From assembly GCF_002920635.1 (NCBI RefSeq), contig NZ_PQSR01000030.1:1-64000 (forward strand): 64,000 nt of DNA. Reading direction: 5' to 3'. This stretch comes from Streptomyces sp. Ru72. Lineage in GTDB: Bacteria > Actinomycetota > Actinomycetes > Streptomycetales > Streptomycetaceae. The notes under the pieces were generated by a model. The model saw nothing but the letters and a program-made list of their open reading frames with translations. It did not search any database and was not told the origin of the DNA. Made by a program: the position numbers and the translations under genes. This document shows, piece by piece, positions 43,166 to 52,084 of this stretch; position 1 is the first letter of the stretch, and each line of letters starts with the position of its first letter.

Positions 43166-44743
43166 GTGTTCAACCGGAACCGTCTGCGTCGGCTGGCGGC
43201 GATCACGTCCCTTTCCCTGGTGGCCGGCTGCGGTGCGCTCTCCTCGGAGTCCTCCGACGACAAGGGGCCGATCGTCGTGGGCACCACCAGCGCGCCGAGC
43301 ACCCTCGATCCCGCGGCGTCCTGGGACAGCTCCTGGGAGCTGTTCCGCAACGTCTACCAGACCCTGCTGAACTACCCCGACGGCGCCGTTCTGCCGGGGC
43401 CCGACGCGGCCGAGAGCTGCGGGTTCACCGACCGGACGAACCTCGTCTACCGCTGCGTCCTGCGCAAGGGGCTGACGTTCTCCAACGGGGACAAGCTCGA
43501 CGCCCGGTCCGTGAAGTACTCGATCGACCGGATCAAGCGGATCAACGTGTCCGGCGGCCCGGCGGGGCTGCTCGGCAGCCTCCAGCGGGTCGAGGTGAGA
43601 GGCGACCGCGAGGTCGTCTTCCACCTGAACGAACCGGACGCCACCTTCCCGTTCGTCCTCGCCACCCCGGCCATGTCGATCGTGGACCCGGCCGACTACC
43701 CCGCCACGCGGGTGCGCGACGACGGCGGGATCACCGGGTCGGGGCCGTACACGCTGGGGTCCTACGAGGACGGCAAGGAGGCCCGGCTCGTCCGCAACGG
43801 CCGCTACGAGGGCTACGCCGACCGCAAGAACGACGCCGTCACCATCCGGTACTTCCAGGACTCCGCCGGCATGGTCGACGCGCTGAAGAACCACAAGATC
43901 GACATCACCTACCGCGGTCTCGCCTCCTCCGACATAGTGGCCCTTCAGCGCCGCGAGTCCTCGGGCGGCATCCAGCTCGTCGAGAACCCCGGCATCGAGA
44001 TCAGCTACCTGGTGTTCAACCCGAAGGACCCGTGGGCCGGCAAGCTCGCCGTCCGCAAGGCCGTCGCCCAGGTGGTGGACCGGGCCGCGATCGCCCACAA
44101 CGTCTACAAGGACACCGTCGAACCCCTCTACTCCATGGTCCCGGCGGGCCTGACCGGGCACACCACGCCGTTCTTCGACGACTACGGGGACCCCAGCACC
44201 TCCAAGGCCCGCAAGATCCTCTCCGCGGCGGGCATCACCCAGCGGGTCCCGCTGACCCTGTGGTACACCACCGACCGGTACGGCTCCGAGACCGGCCCGG
44301 AGTTCCAGGCGCTCAAGCAGCAGCTCGAGAATTCCGGCCTGTTCCAGGTCACCCTCAAGAGCCGCCCCTGGAAGACGTATGTGGACGGCTACCAGAAGGG
44401 CGAGTACCCGGTGTTCGGTCGCGGGTGGTTCCCCGACTTCCCGGATCCCGACAACTACATCGCGCCGTTCGTCGGCGAGCAGAACGCGCTGGGCACGCCC
44501 TATCCGTCGCCGGAGATCAGCAAGGTGCTGCTGCCGCAGTCGCGGCGCGAGAGCGACCGCGCCAACGTGGTCAAGGAGTTCCAGCAGGCCCAGCAGATCC
44601 TGGTGGACGACGCCCGGCTGCTGCCGCTGTGGCAGGGCAAGCAGTTCCTGGCGGCGAGCGAGGACATCTCCGGTGGGGAGCGGGCGCTGGACCCGTCGAC
44701 GATCATGATGATGTGGGAGCTGTACCGGAAGACCAGCTGGTAG
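43166..44743 (+). CDS. Peptide/nickel-type ABC transporter substrate-binding lipoprotein
   Basis: A 525-residue family 5 solute-binding protein. A lipoprotein signal (RLRRLAAITSLSLVAGC, lipobox LVAGC) anchors it outside the membrane. The binding domain follows with characteristic segments TLDPAASWDSSWELFRNVYQTLLNY and NGDKLDARSVKYSIDRI. It probably captures oligopeptides or related compounds, but no permease or ATPase genes are beside it. GTG 43166 has GAGGAG at 43153-43158, seven bases upstream; GTG 43160 is too close. Confidence 0.9.
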   Translation: MFNRNRLRRLAAITSLSLVAGCGALSSESSDDKGPIVVGTTSAPSTLDPAASWDSSWELFRNVYQTLLNYPDGAVLPGPDAAESCGFTDRTNLVYRCVLRKGLTFSNGDKLDARSVKYSIDRIKRINVSGGPAGLLGSLQRVEVRGDREVVFHLNEPDATFPFVLATPAMSIVDPADYPATRVRDDGGITGSGPYTLGSYEDGKEARLVRNGRYEGYADRKNDAVTIRYFQDSAGMVDALKNHKIDITYRGLASSDIVALQRRESSGGIQLVENPGIEISYLVFNPKDPWAGKLAVRKAVAQVVDRAAIAHNVYKDTVEPLYSMVPAGLTGHTTPFFDDYGDPSTSKARKILSAAGITQRVPLTLWYTTDRYGSETGPEFQALKQQLENSGLFQVTLKSRPWKTYVDGYQKGEYPVFGRGWFPDFPDPDNYIAPFVGEQNALGTPYPSPEISKVLLPQSRRESDRANVVKEFQQAQQILVDDARLLPLWQGKQFLAASEDISGGERALDPSTIMMMWELYRKTSW

Positions 44744-44773
44744 CGGGACCCCGGGGCGGGGGCCGCACGCCGG

Positions 44774-44796
44774 TTGTCAGTGGTCGCCTGTAGGTT
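44774..44796 (+). promoter_or_regulatory. DNA-damage (RecA-NDp/PafBC-type) promoter of ung
   Basis: TTGTCAGTG (44774-44782), eight bases, TAGGTT (44791-44796): a perfect match to the consensus TTGTCRGTG-N8-TAnnnT. Transcription would start near 44803. Confidence 0.8.
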
Positions 44797-44833
44797 CCGT
44801 ACTGGAAGTGACCGCACATCGGAGGAAGTTGAC

Positions 44834-45517
44834 GTGACCGACATCGCCATGCTGCCGGAGTCCTGGCGGGGCGTTCTGGGCGACGAACTGCAGCAGCCCT
44901 ACTTCAAGGAGCTCGTGGAGTTCGTCGAGGACGAGCGTGCCAAGGGTCCCGTCTACCCTCCGCGCGAGGAGGTCTTCGCCGCGCTCGACGCCACGCCGTA
45001 CGAGAAGGTGAAGGTGCTCGTCCTCGGCCAGGACCCGTACCACGGCGAGGGCCAGGGCCACGGCCTGTGCTTCTCCGTCCGGCCCGGGGTCAAGATCCCG
45101 CCCTCGCTGCGCAACATCTACAAGGAGATGCACGAGGAGCTGGGCACGCCGATCCCGGACAACGGCTATCTGATGCCGTGGGCCGAGCAGGGCGTGCTGC
45201 TGCTGAACGCGGTGCTGACGGTGCGCGGCGGCGAGGCGAACTCGCACAAGGGCAGGGGCTGGGAGAAGTTCACCGACGCGGTGATCCGTGCCGTGGCCGG
45301 ACGGCCGGACCCGGCGGTGTTCGTGCTGTGGGGCAACTACGCGCAGAAGAAGCTGCCGCTGATCGACGAGACGCGGCATGCGGTGGTCAAGGGCGCGCAC
45401 CCCTCGCCGCTGTCGGCGAAGAAGTTCTTCGGCTCCCGTCCGTTCACGCAGATCAACGAGGCGGTGGCCCGGCAGGGACACGAGCCGATCGACTGGACGA
45501 TCCCGAACCTGGGCTGA
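44834..45517 (+). CDS. ung: Uracil-DNA glycosylase
   Basis: A 227-residue base-excision repair enzyme that removes uracil from DNA. Family 1 signatures are complete: the water-activating GQDPYHGEGQGHGLCFSV, then GVLLLNAVLTV, and the DNA-intercalating HPSPLSAKKFFGS. GTG 44834 has GGAGGA at 44821-44826. A damage-inducible promoter lies 38 bases upstream, which suggests induction of repair independent of LexA. Confidence 0.96.
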   Translation: MTDIAMLPESWRGVLGDELQQPYFKELVEFVEDERAKGPVYPPREEVFAALDATPYEKVKVLVLGQDPYHGEGQGHGLCFSVRPGVKIPPSLRNIYKEMHEELGTPIPDNGYLMPWAEQGVLLLNAVLTVRGGEANSHKGRGWEKFTDAVIRAVAGRPDPAVFVLWGNYAQKKLPLIDETRHAVVKGAHPSPLSAKKFFGSRPFTQINEAVARQGHEPIDWTIPNLG

Positions 45518-45673
45518 CACCCGGGAGGCGAGGCCGGGCGGCCGCGCGTACACGGAGGGCACGGCGGGGGTCCTCCACGAACGCGCGGGCGGCCGGGCGG
45601 CCGGTGTCGCGGTCGCCGGCTGACCTGCCGTCACCGGCTTGGCCCAGTGCCGTACGGAGCTGCCTGAGCCTCA

Positions 45674-45696
45674 TTGTCAGTGGCGGCGGTTAGCGT
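45674..45696 (+). promoter_or_regulatory. DNA-damage promoter of the TPR-like gene
   Basis: TTGTCAGTG (45674-45682), eight bases, TAGCGT (45691-45696): another perfect match to the RecA-NDp consensus. The transcript would start near 45703. Confidence 0.8.
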
Positions 45697-45727
45697 CGTG
45701 ATGACGGTGACGAGCATGGAGGGCGCG

Positions 45728-46294
45728 GTGGCGAAGCGACAGGAACAGGCGGCGCCGGACGACGTCATGACCCGCATCGGACAGGTCGTCATGCTCCACC
45801 ACGCCGGCGACCGCGAGGAGGCCCGGGACCGCTTCCTGGGGCTGTGGGCGGAGATCGGCGAGGACGGCGACCCGCTGCACCGCTGCACTCTGGCGCACTA
45901 CATGGCGGACACCCAGGACGACCCGGCCGACGAGCTCGCCTGGGACCTCAGAGCGCTGTCCGCCGCCGGAGAGCTCACCGACGAGCGCCTGGCCGACCAC
46001 GAGGGCGCTCTCGCGGCACACGCGTTGTACCCCTCGCTCCAGCTGAACCTGGCCGCCGACTACGTCAAGCTCGGCCGCCGCGAGGCCGCCCGCGCCCATC
46101 TGCGCCTGGCCCGGGCCGCGGTCGGCGCGCTCGGCGACGACGGCTACGGCGAGGGCATCAGAGCGGCGATCGGCCGCCTGGAGCGACGGCTCGCGGCGGG
46201 GGAGGCGGAGGAACCGCCGTCCGGCAGACCCGGACCCGGTCCCAGGGACGGCCCGGGAGACGGGACTCCGGGGCCGCCGAGACAGCGGCTGTAG
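45728..46294 (+). CDS. TPR-like helical protein, probably DNA-damage-inducible
   Basis: A 188-residue soluble protein with paired helices resembling tetratricopeptide repeats (LHHAGDREEARDRFLGLWAEIGE; YPSLQLNLAADYVKLGRREAARAHLRLARAAV) and a Pro/Gly-rich tail of about 30 residues. No catalytic motif. GTG 45728 has GGAGGG at 45718-45723 and lies after the damage promoter. The open frame extends to 45674, but those codons lie in the promoter. It may be an adaptor in the DNA-damage response; this is inference. Confidence 0.82.
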   Translation: MAKRQEQAAPDDVMTRIGQVVMLHHAGDREEARDRFLGLWAEIGEDGDPLHRCTLAHYMADTQDDPADELAWDLRALSAAGELTDERLADHEGALAAHALYPSLQLNLAADYVKLGRREAARAHLRLARAAVGALGDDGYGEGIRAAIGRLERRLAAGEAEEPPSGRPGPGPRDGPGDGTPGPPRQRL

Positions 46295-46495
46295 GCCCCT
46301 CTGTCGTCACATTCCCTACGTCCCGCTCGGAGGCGGACCACGCGGCCACGATGCGGGTGCCGCCGCGCGAGCACGTGCGAGCGGGGGCAGCCGGCGACCG
46401 ACGACAACGCGACCCGGGTCTCCCAGGCCCTTGACGCGGCGGCGGGCGTGCCAGGCGCCGGGGGGCAGGCTGGACTCGGCGAACCGGCCCAGGGC

Positions 46496-46945
46496 TCAAC
46501 GCCCGTATGTGTCCCGGCAGATGGTCGCCTCCGGGCTGTCCGGCTTCCATCCCCCGTACCTGCGGCCGAGCGCGCACACGCCTGTGTCCTTGGGGAACGC
46601 GTCGGAGACGGCCGGCGGTACCTCGACGTGGGGAGCCGGACGGGTCTGCTTCGGGGGTGGGGCCGCCGCCGTACGGCGCGGCGCGGCCGGCGCCGACCCG
46701 TCCGCGCGGTCCGGGTTGGCCGGGGGCGGCGACGGGCGGGGGGAGGGGCCGACCATCTCCAGCGCCTCCCGCGCCGGCGCCTGGACGACGCGTGGTTCCC
46801 CGCTGCCGTCGGGGCGCGGCGATGAAGGACGCGAGGACGCGGGCGGCGGGCCGGTATTCGGCGGTCGCTGGACGGTCACACAGCCGGCGAGGGCCGAGAC
46901 GGCCACGGAGACCAGGAGCGTTGCGGTCGTCGTCGTTCGGTGCAC
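46496..46945 (-). CDS. Pro-rich putative lipoprotein
   Basis: A 149-residue exported protein with a lipoprotein signal at 1-22 (TTTTATLLVSVAVSALAGC, lipobox ALAGC). It continues with a long Pro/Ser/Arg-rich linker (23-110). The C-terminal 30 residues (CALGRRYGGWKPDSPEATICRDTYGR) contain two cysteines. I do not recognise a function. GTG 46945 is the start used. Bases 46295-46495 show no further gene. Confidence 0.7.
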   Translation of the reverse strand: MHRTTTTATLLVSVAVSALAGCVTVQRPPNTGPPPASSRPSSPRPDGSGEPRVVQAPAREALEMVGPSPRPSPPPANPDRADGSAPAAPRRTAAAPPPKQTRPAPHVEVPPAVSDAFPKDTGVCALGRRYGGWKPDSPEATICRDTYGR

Positions 46946-47057
46946 GCGCGCAACTCTGCTGCGTCGGCGCCGCTTCGGGGAGCGGACGGGCGCAGGATGC
47001 CCCGCACGGGTGATCCGAGGCCCCGTACGGAGTGCCCCGCACCCGGCTGGGGTGACG

Positions 47058-47570
47058 TCAGTCGCCGGTGGCGCCGTCGATCCGCTCGCGGATCAGGTCG
47101 GCGTGGCCGTTGTGGCGGGCGTACTCCTCGATCATGTGGGTGTAGATCCAGCGCAGGCTGAAGCGTTCCTCGGTGAACCTGCTGGTGCCCCGCGAGAGGT
47201 CGTCCAGCCCGAAGCCGGCCGCGTTGCGCCGGGCGATCTCGACCTCGGCCTGCCAGGTGGTGTACGCCTCCTGCCAGGTGTCGGCCTCGGTGAGGTGGAA
47301 CTCGCCGTCCTTGTCCTCGTCGCTGTAGTAGATCGGCCCCGGGTCGTCGCCCACCAGGACCTTGCGGAACCAGCCCCGCTCCACCTCCGCCATGTGCCGT
47401 ACGAGCCCCATCAGGGAGAGCTCGGACGGCTCCACCGAGGCGGTCCTGAGCTGGGCGTCGGTCAGGCCCTCGCACTTCCATGCGAGCGTGTGGCGGTGGT
47501 AGTCGAGCCAGCCTTCCAGCATGGTGCGTTCGTCGGCGTTCAGGGCGGGTTCACGGCGTTCGGCAGTCAT
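47058..47570 (-). CDS. DinB-like (DUF664) four-helix protein
   Basis: A 170-residue member of the DinB/YfiT-like four-helix superfamily; this family is unrelated to polymerase IV. Histidines placed to bind metal are in YHRHTLAWK, GLVRHMAEVERG and EEYARHNGHADLIRE. Some relatives use mycothiol or bacillithiol in detoxification. ATG 47570 follows a GGGG tract; upstream frame to 47675 is not needed. Confidence 0.85.
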   Translation of the reverse strand: MTAERREPALNADERTMLEGWLDYHRHTLAWKCEGLTDAQLRTASVEPSELSLMGLVRHMAEVERGWFRKVLVGDDPGPIYYSDEDKDGEFHLTEADTWQEAYTTWQAEVEIARRNAAGFGLDDLSRGTSRFTEERFSLRWIYTHMIEEYARHNGHADLIRERIDGATGD

Positions 47571-47631
47571 GTCCCCATCCTCACCCGGCCCGAGCGCCTC
47601 CCACCATCGCATTTCCGCCGGGTCGGCCGGG

Positions 47632-48222
47632 TCAGCCGCCGAGCATCCCGTCGAGCAGTTCCCGCAGCCCGGCACGGACTTCGTCCAGGGTCGGCACCTC
47701 GGCGGTGAAGGTCCCGGCCACGCACGAGAACATCAGCCCGTCCAGCCAGGCCACCAGCGACAGCATGTGCCGGGCCGGGTCGGCCGAACCCACAGCCGTC
47801 AGCAGAGCGGCGAGCTGGTCGCGGAAGCGGGCCCCGGCCGCGTCGAAGTACCGCCGCAACTCGGGCCGCCGGGTGGCCTCCAGGGCCAGTTCGTACCGGG
47901 CGAGCGTGAGATCCCGGTTGCGGGTCAGGGACCGGTGGGCCGCCAGGGCCAGGCCGTCCACCAGCGCGCCGAGCTCGTCCTCGGGGTCGGGCATCTCCTC
48001 CGGGGCGAGTACCCGGGCCTCCCGCTCCGCGAGGCGGCGCACCGCGAGTTCCAGAAGCGCCAGACGGGTCCGGGCGAGGTTCGAGGTCGAGCCCTGCGGC
48101 AGCTCCGCCGCCTCGTCGACGGCGCGGTGGGTGAGTCCCCGCATCCCGCGCTCGGCGAGCAGGGCGAGCGCGGTGTCGGCGACGAGGTCGGCGCGGGAAG
48201 CGCGCGTGGTGCGTGCGGACAT
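47632..48222 (-). CDS. TetR-family transcriptional regulator
   Basis: A 196-residue TetR regulator. The N-terminal helix-turn-helix is TRASRADLVADTALALLAERGMRGLTHRAVDEAAELPQGSTSNLA, and the rest is an all-helical ligand-binding domain. It is transcribed away from an FAD monooxygenase, with two operator copies between them, so it probably represses that gene until an aromatic or lipophilic substrate binds. ATG 48222 has only a weak ribosome site. Confidence 0.9.
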   Translation of the reverse strand: MSARTTRASRADLVADTALALLAERGMRGLTHRAVDEAAELPQGSTSNLARTRLALLELAVRRLAEREARVLAPEEMPDPEDELGALVDGLALAAHRSLTRNRDLTLARYELALEATRRPELRRYFDAAGARFRDQLAALLTAVGSADPARHMLSLVAWLDGLMFSCVAGTFTAEVPTLDEVRAGLRELLDGMLGG

Positions 48223-48243
48223 GAAGGTCAACCTACCCGTCGC

Positions 48244-48290
48244 ACTACTGCTGTAGTACGCTCGACACGCCCGGCAACTACGCCTGTAGT
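48244..48290. promoter_or_regulatory. Two TetR operators, ACTAC-N4-GTAGT
   Basis: Identical inverted repeats lie at 48244-48257 (spacer TGCT) and 48277-48290 (spacer GCCT), 33 bases or about three helical turns apart. They lie between the divergent TetR and monooxygenase genes. Confidence 0.75.
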
Positions 48291-48325
48291 GACCGGGTGG
48301 GGCATCGTGGACTTGAGGAGCAGCC

Positions 48326-49546
48326 ATGACACAGCAGTCGCGTGCGATCGTGATCGGCGGCGGCGTCGGTGGCCTCACGGCGGCCGCGGCCCTGCACCTG
48401 CGCGGGCTCCGGGTCACGGTGCTGGAGCGCGCTCCCTCCCTCGAGCCGGTCGGCGCCGCCCTCTCGCTCGCCCCGAACGCCCTGCGCGCCCTGGACGTCA
48501 TCGGCATCGGCGGCGTTCTCCGCGGCCTCGCCGCCTGGCAGGGCGGTGGGGGCACCGCCCGCTCGAGCGAAGCCGAGAGTGGGGGAGGGCTGCGCACCCC
48601 CGGTGGACGCTGGCTCACCCGGACCAGCGCCGCTGCCGCGGCCGAGCGCTTCGGCGGACCGCTCGTCCTGCTGCCCCGGGCCACCCTCATCGACAGCCTG
48701 GCCGCACTGCTGCCGCCGGACGCCATCCGCACGGCCACCACCGCTCGCCTCGCCGATCCGGGTGACACCGGCCGCCCGGCCCGGGTCACCACCTCCGGCG
48801 GAGACCTGGAGGCAGAACTGGTCGTGGCCGCCGACGGCATCCACTCCGACGTACGCCGGACGCTGTTCCCACGCCACCCGGGGCCCCTCTACTCCGGATT
48901 CACCACCTGGCGTGTCATGATCCCCGTGCCCGGACCCGCGTTCGCCTCCCACGAGACCTGGGGCCGAGGCCGCATCTGGGGCACCCATCCGCTCAAGGAC
49001 GGCCGGGTCTACGCCTACGCGGCGGCCGTCGCGCCCGCCGGACAACGCGCGTCCGACGACGAGAAGGCCGAACTCCTGCGGCGGTTCGGTGACTGGCACG
49101 ACCCGATCCCCGCCGTCCTCGCCGCCGCCCGCCCCGAGGACGTGCTGCGCCACGACGTCCACCACCTCGCCGAGCCGCTGCCCGCCCATCACCGCGGCAG
49201 GGTCGCCCTCCTCGGCGACGCCGCGCACGCCATGCCGCCGACGCTGGGCCAGGGCGGCAACCAGGCCATCGAGGACGCGATCGTGCTCGCCCACCACTGC
49301 GACGACCTCGCCGCGTACACGGCCGCCCGGCTGCCCCGGACGACCGCCATCACCCGCCAGGCCGTCCGGACCGCCCGCCTGAACATGATGAGCGGCCGCG
49401 CCGGGGTCGCCGTACGCAACGCAGCGATCGCCGCGCTGTCGAAGGCGTCACCCGCGCTGCTCCTGCGCGGCTTCGAAGGCATCGCCGACTGGCGGCCACC
49501 GCAGCCGCCGTATGCTTCGGACCAGGCACCCGTCGGCAATTCCTAG
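48326..49546 (+). CDS. FAD-dependent monooxygenase
   Basis: A 406-residue flavin hydroxylase of the salicylate/UbiH type. FAD-binding GGGVGGLTAAAALHLRGLRVTVLE is at 9-32, the DG motif is VVAADGIHSDVRR, and the second FAD motif is LLGDAAHAMPPTLGQGGNQAIEDA. It probably hydroxylates an aromatic substrate using NAD(P)H and oxygen. ATG 48326 follows GAGGAG. The adjacent TetR operators suggest substrate-induced expression. Confidence 0.93.
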   Translation: MTQQSRAIVIGGGVGGLTAAAALHLRGLRVTVLERAPSLEPVGAALSLAPNALRALDVIGIGGVLRGLAAWQGGGGTARSSEAESGGGLRTPGGRWLTRTSAAAAAERFGGPLVLLPRATLIDSLAALLPPDAIRTATTARLADPGDTGRPARVTTSGGDLEAELVVAADGIHSDVRRTLFPRHPGPLYSGFTTWRVMIPVPGPAFASHETWGRGRIWGTHPLKDGRVYAYAAAVAPAGQRASDDEKAELLRRFGDWHDPIPAVLAAARPEDVLRHDVHHLAEPLPAHHRGRVALLGDAAHAMPPTLGQGGNQAIEDAIVLAHHCDDLAAYTAARLPRTTAITRQAVRTARLNMMSGRAGVAVRNAAIAALSKASPALLLRGFEGIADWRPPQPPYASDQAPVGNS

Positions 49547-49555
49547 GAGCACCCC

Positions 49556-50467
49556 GTGAAGGTCGGCCTCATCGGACTCGGCGACATCGCGCAGAAGGCC
49601 TATCTGCCGGTGCTCGCCCTGCAACCCGGGGTCGTCCTGCACCTCCATACACGCACCCCGGCCACCCTTCACCGCGTCGGCGACAGCCTGCGCCTCCCGC
49701 ACGGGCAGAAGCACGCCGATCTGGACGAGTTGCTCGCACAGGACCTCGACGCGGCGTTCGTGCACACGCCCACCACCACCCACCCCGAGATCGTCACCCG
49801 GCTCCTTCAGGCGGGGATACCGACGTACGTCGACAAGCCGCTCGCCTACGAACTCGCCGACTCCGAGCGGCTGGTACGGCTCGCGGAGGAGCGGAACGTC
49901 AGCCTCGCGGTCGGCTTCAACCGGCGTTACGCACCCGGATACGTGCAGTGCGCCGACCACCCGCGCGACCTCATCCTGATGCAGAAGAATCGCGTCGGAC
50001 TGCCCGAGGAGCCGCGCACGATGATCCTCGACGACTTCATCCACGTCGTCGACACGCTGCGGTTCCTGGTACCCGGCACGGTCGACGACGTGACCGTGCG
50101 GGGCCGCGTCGAGGGCGGACTGCTGCACCACGTGGTGCTCCAGCTGTCCGGTGACGGATTCACCGCGCTCGGCGTGATGAACCGGCTGAGCGGTTCCGCC
50201 GAGGAGATCCTGGAGGTCTCCGGGCAGGACTCCAAGCGGCAGGTGCTCAACCTCGCCGAGATCGTCGACCACAAGGGCCAGCCGACCGTGCGCCGGCGCG
50301 GCGACTGGGTGCCGGTGGCCCGGCAGCGCGGCATCGAGCAGGCCGCGCTCGCCTTCCTCGACGCCGTCCGCGCCGGCAAGGTGCTCAGCGCCAGGGACGC
50401 ACTGTCGACACACGAGCTGTGCGAGCGGGTCGTGACCGCGGTGCGGGAGCGCGCCGTCGCGCTCTGA
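49556..50467 (+). CDS. Gfo/Idh/MocA-family oxidoreductase
   Basis: A 303-residue NAD(P)-dependent dehydrogenase-like protein. The Rossmann loop GLIGLGDIAQKAYLPVLA and the catalytic lysine motif YVDKPLAYE are present, then the alpha/beta C-terminal domain. It probably acts on a sugar or inositol derivative. GTG 49556 follows AGGAG, ten bases after the monooxygenase stop, so the two may be co-transcribed. Its last 83 bases overlap the convergent lnt gene. Confidence 0.9.
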   Translation: MKVGLIGLGDIAQKAYLPVLALQPGVVLHLHTRTPATLHRVGDSLRLPHGQKHADLDELLAQDLDAAFVHTPTTTHPEIVTRLLQAGIPTYVDKPLAYELADSERLVRLAEERNVSLAVGFNRRYAPGYVQCADHPRDLILMQKNRVGLPEEPRTMILDDFIHVVDTLRFLVPGTVDDVTVRGRVEGGLLHHVVLQLSGDGFTALGVMNRLSGSAEEILEVSGQDSKRQVLNLAEIVDHKGQPTVRRRGDWVPVARQRGIEQAALAFLDAVRAGKVLSARDALSTHELCERVVTAVRERAVAL

Positions 50468-51983
50468 GCGCCCGGAGCCCCTCGGCCACACCCAGCCCGG
50501 CGATCACCAGCAGGGCGCCGTGCACCGGCCAGTCGCCGAAGCGGACGTACGGCGTGACGCCGTGGGCGGTCGGCACCTCGTAGACCGCCGATGTGCTCCG
50601 GTCGGTGCCGAGCCAGGAGCCGATCCGCTCGCCGCTCGGACCGTAGACGGCGGAAACCCCGGTCAGCGTGGCGTGCACCATCGGGCGACCGGTCTCCGCG
50701 GCGCGCAGCGCGGCCAGCGAGGCGTGCTGCTCCGGCGCCCAGCTGTGCTGGAACGTCGACGTCGACGACTGCGCGAGCAGCAGATCGGCACCGTCCTCGG
50801 CGAGATGGCGGCTCATGTCCGGGAACGCGGACTCGAAGCACACCATCGGGCCGACGCGCAGCCCGTTCCCGGCGTTCATCAGCACCTGCTCGGTGCCGCG
50901 CCTGCGGTCCTCACCGGCCGCCTTGCCGACCGAGGTGGCCCAGCCGAGAACCGACCGCGCCGGTATGTACTCGCCGAACGGGACGAGCCGCATCTTGTCG
51001 TAGCGGTCGCCGGTCGGGCCGTCGGGGCCGATGAGCACGGAACTCTTGTAGATGCCGGGGCGGTCGGAGCGGCGGGCGTCGACGTTGACCAGGACGTCGG
51101 CCTTCACCTGCCGGGACAGCGCCGCGACCCGGCGGGCCAGATCGGGCCGCTGTCCGAGGTCGAAGCCGACGCTGCTCTCGCCCCAGACCACCAGGTCCAC
51201 GTGCTGACCGGCGAGTTCGCGGGTCAGCCGCTCCTCCACGTCGAAGCGTTTCATGCCGCTCTCGGTGCCGTCGACGATCCCGGGCTGCACGACCGCGATC
51301 CGCACCCGACCGTCGACGTCGGGCCGCGGCGACCAGACCCAGACCGCCGAGGTCACGGCGGTAGTCGCGACCAGCCCGGCCAGGGCCGGCACGCGCGACG
51401 CGCGCACGGATACCAGCACCGCCAGGGCGACGTTGACGGCCACGACCAGGAAGCTCAGCAGCCACACCCCGCCGACCGAGGCGAGCCGCAGTGCGGGCTC
51501 CACCTGCCACTGGCTCGAGCCGAGCAGCCCCCAGGGACCGCCGAGCCCCTGCCAGGAACGGACGAGCTCAACCATCAGCCAGCCCGACGGCAGGACGACC
51601 AGGGCGGCGCAGACCCGCCCCGGCGAGGGCAGCCCGGCCAGGAACCGCCGCACCAGCCAGCCCCAGGGCGCCCACAGCGCTCCCAGCAGCGCCGCGATGA
51701 CGAAAGTGAACACGTTCAGGTTCGGCAGCAGCCAGTGGTGCACGGCCGTCATGAAGCCGAAGCCGCCGAGCCAGCCGTCGTACGCGGCCCGCTTGCCGGT
51801 CGGCGCCGTGCGCACGAGCAGGATCCACGGGACCAGGCAGACGTAGGCGAACCACCACCAGGACGGCGCGGGAAAGGTGAGCATCGGCAGCGCACCGGCG
51901 ATCACGGCCGCGGCAGCGCGCCACCACCGGGAGGCGAGCCAGTCGTCGAGCCTTTGGATGCGGCGCTTCCCTCCCCAGATCAT
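50385..51983 (-). CDS. lnt: Apolipoprotein N-acyltransferase
   Basis: A 532-residue membrane enzyme that adds the N-acyl chain to lipoproteins. Six or so N-terminal helices are followed by a nitrilase domain with the catalytic Glu-Lys-Cys set in VVWGESSVG, YDKMRLVPFGEYIP and GPMVCFESAFPD. The basic Arg/Pro-rich C-terminal tail of about 30 residues is unusual and overlaps the Gfo/Idh/MocA gene. ATG 51983 (MIWGGKRR) is the start used. Confidence 0.93.
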   Translation of the reverse strand: MIWGGKRRIQRLDDWLASRWWRAAAAVIAGALPMLTFPAPSWWWFAYVCLVPWILLVRTAPTGKRAAYDGWLGGFGFMTAVHHWLLPNLNVFTFVIAALLGALWAPWGWLVRRFLAGLPSPGRVCAALVVLPSGWLMVELVRSWQGLGGPWGLLGSSQWQVEPALRLASVGGVWLLSFLVVAVNVALAVLVSVRASRVPALAGLVATTAVTSAVWVWSPRPDVDGRVRIAVVQPGIVDGTESGMKRFDVEERLTRELAGQHVDLVVWGESSVGFDLGQRPDLARRVAALSRQVKADVLVNVDARRSDRPGIYKSSVLIGPDGPTGDRYDKMRLVPFGEYIPARSVLGWATSVGKAAGEDRRRGTEQVLMNAGNGLRVGPMVCFESAFPDMSRHLAEDGADLLLAQSSTSTFQHSWAPEQHASLAALRAAETGRPMVHATLTGVSAVYGPSGERIGSWLGTDRSTSAVYEVPTAHGVTPYVRFGDWPVHGALLVIAGLGVAEGLRALRARRRAPAPRSRPARTARVSTVRPWR

Positions 51984-52084
51984 GTCTCCAGTGTGCGCGC
52001 CCTGCGGGAATCTTCGACAGGGGGCCTCGGTGTGCGGCGCGTGGGTTGCACGGCGGCGTGCGCGGTACTGCTCGGCGGCACTGG

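Noticed and set aside
47058..47570. DinB-like protein as a DNA-damage polymerase
   Set aside because: The DinB/DUF664 four-helix family is unrelated to polymerase IV in spite of the name; no damage promoter was found here.
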